Position numbers and translations under genes: made by a program. This document shows positions 60,262 through 62,292 of a DNA stretch of 62,292 nt, in pieces. The first letter of the stretch is position 1, and each line of letters opens with the position of its first letter. The stretch is from NCBI GenBank assembly GCA_017447805.1, contig JAFSMR010000002.1, positions 1 to 62,292 of the forward strand, in the 5' to 3' direction. This DNA comes from Kiritimatiellia bacterium (GTDB lineage Bacteria > Verrucomicrobiota > Kiritimatiellia > RFP12 > UBA1067). The notes under the pieces were generated by a model that did no database searches, was not told where the DNA came from, and saw nothing but the letters and a program-made list of their open reading frames with translations.

Positions 60262-61148
60262 TGAGCTGGGATACACTTGAAAATACCGGCATTTACAAGC
60301 AGCCGGATGATATCAACGAAGTAGATGAATCTACTTCAAAAACATTTACAATCAACTTCAAAGGACCTTACGACACCCTTGAATCGCGTTCTAAATCCCT
60401 CAAAAAAGGCGATGAAATCGAAACCGGCAAATGCGCGAATAGCTGGGTGCTGCGTCGCGTGGCGGGCGATCATGGCATTCTTAGCATTCTTTGCGCTCCG
60501 CCGGAAAACACTACGACGGTCGGCCAATCGACGGCTAGAGATACTTTCAAGGAAGTATGGTCTATCCATTCTGCACGAAACGACGTTTCGATATTCGGCT
60601 ATTGCGGAGATACCAATTCTACGGCGCAAAGAGCGCCGCTGGAAGCGTGGATGAAAGAACCGGATGGCGAGGTGGCCAAGGGGTTTCAATATTACGACAG
60701 CCATGAGGCCTTGCAGTCGCTTGGCGGGGCGACATTGGAGGTCGCCAAGAAAATCGCCAAGGGTATCGATAGCGTAATCAGGTTCTACGCGGTTATAACA
60801 CGAAAGCGCTTTTATCATCAACCTCCGCCGGATTGCATGGCGAATCTCGGCTTTGTAGATACTCCACCAACCCCGCCAAGCGGGCGAATCGAAGATACAG
60901 ATTCCCAAACCGGTGAAGTCAAAAAGACGCGCTCGGCGCCAGGAGGCCTTTCCAGCATAATCTCAAGCTATCAGTGGCTGAAAATGCAAGATGATTGCGA
61001 TGAAGATCAAAATGGCGATTGGATAAGAATGGAAAGCTGGTGGGGAATTCTCAAGACTACGAATAATCAATCGCCTTGGGACACCGATTTATACGGTCCT
61101 AACCGCTGGGATATGCCATATTCAGGCTCGGGAGGTAGTGGATCATGA
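60261..61148 (+). CDS. Phage tail-associated protein, unknown
   Basis: 295 residues, coupled to the tape measure by TAATG and to the following gene by ATGA. It begins MSWDTLENTGIYKQPDDINEVDESTSKTFTINFKG and has a central alpha/beta region (HEALQSLGGATLEVAKKIAKGIDSVIRFYAVITRKRF) and a Gly/Ser-rich end. The place corresponds to distal tail or baseplate genes of small siphophages. No motif allows a function. Confidence 0.65.
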   Translation: MSWDTLENTGIYKQPDDINEVDESTSKTFTINFKGPYDTLESRSKSLKKGDEIETGKCANSWVLRRVAGDHGILSILCAPPENTTTVGQSTARDTFKEVWSIHSARNDVSIFGYCGDTNSTAQRAPLEAWMKEPDGEVAKGFQYYDSHEALQSLGGATLEVAKKIAKGIDSVIRFYAVITRKRFYHQPPPDCMANLGFVDTPPTPPSGRIEDTDSQTGEVKKTRSAPGGLSSIISSYQWLKMQDDCDEDQNGDWIRMESWWGILKTTNNQSPWDTDLYGPNRWDMPYSGSGGSGS

Positions 61149-61417
61149 ATCAGCTGACGATGCCTTCCAAAAACAATCCGATTTTGCCTTGGGCTCAAGA
61201 AGCAACACGGCAAATTCGCGCTATGACGCAATCGGGGGCGGCCGGAATGCTCGTTCGCGCAGGCGTTTCCGGCTCTGGTTCAGAGCCACTCCCGGCCAAT
61301 CAGAGGATTCATCGCTCCTTGTCTTGCCATCCATGGGCCGTGCGCCGTTCATGCCGCCTTGGCTTCTGCCACGCTATCCCCGCACGCACTTACATTTGGA
61401 AACGCGTGCACTTTTGA
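61145..61417 (+). pseudogene. Truncated phage tail gene
   Basis: The frame starts well (ATGA overlap with the preceding gene) and the first 54 codons look like a genuine phage protein (MNQLTMPSKNNPILPWAQEA). After codon 54 it becomes Arg/His/Cys-rich nonsense to the stop at 61417. Frames at +1 and on the other strand do not restore protein. I read it as the 5' end of a tail gene whose remainder, together with all genes beyond, was lost at about 61.3 kb. Confidence 0.65.
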
Positions 61418-61445
61418 CCTTCCTTGTCTAGGACCAAATGAACCA

Positions 61446-61660
61446 TTTGCTTTTCGATAATCAAAACAAAATATGCCAAAACAAGCGCTTGTTTTGGCAT
61501 ATTTGAAATCCAGCGCGACGATACAAGCGCTTGCACGCTCATAATCAAAAACAATTCCGATAAAGCGAGCGCTTGCACGCTCATATTCAAAAGTGATTCT
61601 TGCAAAACAATCGCTTGCTTCGTCATATCTGAAATTGATTGTGACAATGCAAATGATATA
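61446..61660. repeat. 42-bp-period array, right of the prophage, first block
   Basis: The core GCGCTTGCACG...ATAATCAAAA or its decayed form begins at 61488, 61530, 61572 and 61614 (CTT positions), an exact 42-base period. It shares sequence and orientation with the left array (43210-43425), but its units are more diverged. A CCAAAACAAGCGCTTGTTTTGG palindromic unit is at 61477-61498. Confidence 0.9.
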
Positions 61661-61676
61661 ATGTGATGCGCACATT

Positions 61677-61912
61677 CCGCCACTTTTGTGGCGGTGCTTG
61701 CGCAGTGGCGCGAAACCTTCGCCACTTTTGTGGCGGTGCTTGCGCAGCGGCGAGAAACCTTCGCCACTTTTGTGGCGGCGCTTGCGCAGTGGCGCGAAAC
61801 CTCCGCCACTTTTGTGGCGGCGCTTGCGCAGCGGCGCGAAACCTCCGCCACTTTTGTGGCGGCGCTTGCGCAGCGGCGCGAAACCTCCGCCACTTTTGTG
61901 GCGAGACCTTTG
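61677..61912. repeat. 42-bp-period hairpin array, right of the prophage, second block
   Basis: Six units with an exact 42-base period: the core CACTTTTGTGG begins at 61681, 61723, 61765, 61807, 61849 and 61891. Each unit carries the hairpin CCGCCAC-TTTT-GTGGCGG or a one-base variant (TCGCCAC), followed by GCTTGCGCAG. The first three units differ slightly from the later ones. Single copies of the hairpin unit lie at 41285-41310 (degenerate) and 43531-43553. All reading frames stay open, an effect of the 42-base period. Confidence 0.95.
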
Positions 61913-61954
61913 CGGCGGTGAGCGGGGCGTGGGGAATGTTGCCAATGTGAAAAT

Positions 61955-61985
61955 GTTGCCAATACCAATACCAATAACCAATTGG
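61955..61985 (-). repeat. 31-bp inverted repeat, right arm
   Basis: Begins GTTGCCAATACC and ends ACCAATTGG; reverse complement of 43708-43738 with one mismatch in 31. The arms lie outside the prophage on both sides. A near relative of the CCCCGCTCACCGCCG element (41750) is also present inverted at 61911-61928. Confidence 0.85.
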
Positions 61986-62099
61986 ACAATGGAAATTGGA
62001 AATGGCAACAATGGCAACATTTAACAACCTCTGCGCCTCTCGGGTTAAACCAACACTATGGGTCGGACCCCATGGTACTACCCTATCGTAAAATCAACA

Positions 62100-62125
62100 T
62101 TAACGAATTTTGCAAAATTCGTTAA
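62100..62125. promoter_or_regulatory. Perfect 26-bp palindrome beside a promoter-like sequence
   Basis: Half-site TTAACGAATTTTG is followed by its exact reverse complement CAAAATTCGTTAA. TTTGCA inside the palindrome (62109-62114) and TATAAA at 62131-62136 are 16 bases apart and could be -35/-10 hexamers reading rightwards. An operator for a dimeric repressor or a transcriptional hairpin are both possible. Confidence 0.55.
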
Positions 62126-62292
62126 TATGCTATAAAGCGAGACAATGCTATTGATGATGACGGGGGACGATGGAGGCTCCTTGGGGGCTGCAATCATAGT
62201 TTTTCGATTCATTGATAAACGAAAATGCGGCCCGCTACGCGAGGCGCCGATAGGACGCAGATGCATCCGTGCAGACTTTCCACACTCGGCGC

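Larger units (their letters stand above)
44051..61417. mobile_element. Degenerate Mu-like prophage
   Basis: A block of phage genes with Mu-family signatures: MuB-like ATPase, DUF3164, gp27/DUF3486, gp28-type terminase, gp29/DUF935 portal, I-type protease, capsid, DUF1320 (gp36), gpG-like, MuF, and a siphovirus-like tail set. Early genes (44083-46972) are on the minus strand and late genes (47147-61417) on the plus strand, diverging from about 47.0-47.1 kb. No MuA transposase, integrase or repressor is recognised, MuB has an in-frame stop, and the tail module breaks off at about 61.3 kb. Ends are approximate; I could not identify TG...CA termini or a 5-bp target duplication. Confidence 0.88.
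61913..62292. other. Right-end intergenic DNA, no gene
   Basis: After the hairpin array there is an inverted repeat arm, AACAATGGCAAC low complexity, and an AT-rich block with a 26-bp palindrome. A 62-codon minus-strand frame (62078-62266) overlaps the palindrome; it has no family features. The window ends without a downstream gene start. Confidence 0.5.

Noticed and set aside
61677..61912. CRISPR array or coding repeat protein
   Set aside because: The whole 42-base unit repeats, with no spacers. Frames on both strands are open only because 42 is divisible by three and the unit lacks stops.
61349..62020. 223-codon minus-strand ORF with repeated KSGGGFAPLRKRRH units
   Set aside because: Translation of the hairpin array; the repetition is a DNA property and no start signal is present.
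62078..62266. 62-codon minus-strand ORF
   Set aside because: It runs through the palindrome, has no recognisable domain or ribosome-binding site.

Overview
The window looks like the chromosome of an anaerobic, fermentative Verrucomicrobiota-type bacterium, perhaps of the Kiritimatiellae or a relative of Akkermansia. Two things suggest this. First, five consecutive genes (28764-36958) have the order and character of the Akkermansia muciniphila Amuc_1102 to Amuc_1098 pilus-like locus. Second, two giant exported proteins of 3849 and 4235 residues sit side by side, a habit of this superphylum. An acetate kinase/phosphotransacetylase pair fits acetate fermentation. The taxonomic call is inference; no rRNA marker is present.

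Layout. 1-518: a 7-bp satellite running off the left edge, then a promoter-like leader. 519-25417: a likely operon of giant exported protein 1 (three glycine-rich domains, DUF2341-like, LamG-like, lamin-tail-like), a membrane-anchored coiled-coil protein, and giant exported protein 2 (many Asp-rich calcium-type repeats plus LamG). 25507-28721: ackA, pta and a KpsF-type arabinose-5-phosphate isomerase. 28764-36958: an Amuc_1102-like protein, a PilM-PilN fusion, a PilO/Amuc_1100-like protein, an Amuc_1099-like protein with a zinc-ribbon-like segment and an EF-like repeat, and a large PilQ-type secretin with its own near-consensus promoter and a strong terminator. 37056-41267: an exported gluzincin-type peptidase, a polytopic membrane protein and a DPM1-like glycosyltransferase in overlapping order.

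41245-44018 is repeat-rich. A 116-bp direct repeat duplicates the 3' end of the glycosyltransferase gene and brackets a frameshifted DUF1016 (YhcG-like) nuclease; a 42-bp-period array follows. 44083-61417 is a degenerate Mu-like prophage. Its early genes lie on the minus strand (MuB, DUF3164, a GemA-position protein, ASCH-like, one small ORF) and its head and tail genes on the plus strand (gp27/28/29-like, protease/scaffold, capsid, a gp36-fibre fusion, gpG-like, MuF with a toxin-like tail, tail terminator, tube, assembly chaperone with a -1 frameshift site, tape measure). MuB carries an in-frame stop, no MuA transposase is recognisable, and the tail module stops abruptly, so the element looks immobilised. 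61418-62292 has no convincing gene: it holds more 42-bp-period repeats, an inverted copy of a 31-bp sequence also found left of the prophage, and a perfect 26-bp palindrome.

Best candidates for new biology: the giant-protein/coiled-coil operon, the pilus-like machine with its unusual secretin and fused PilM-PilN, the MuF-linked toxin-like domain, the fibre cassette fused to gp36 inside the head module, and the 42-bp-period repeat family flanking the prophage. All identifications are by reading motifs and recalling families; no database search was run.
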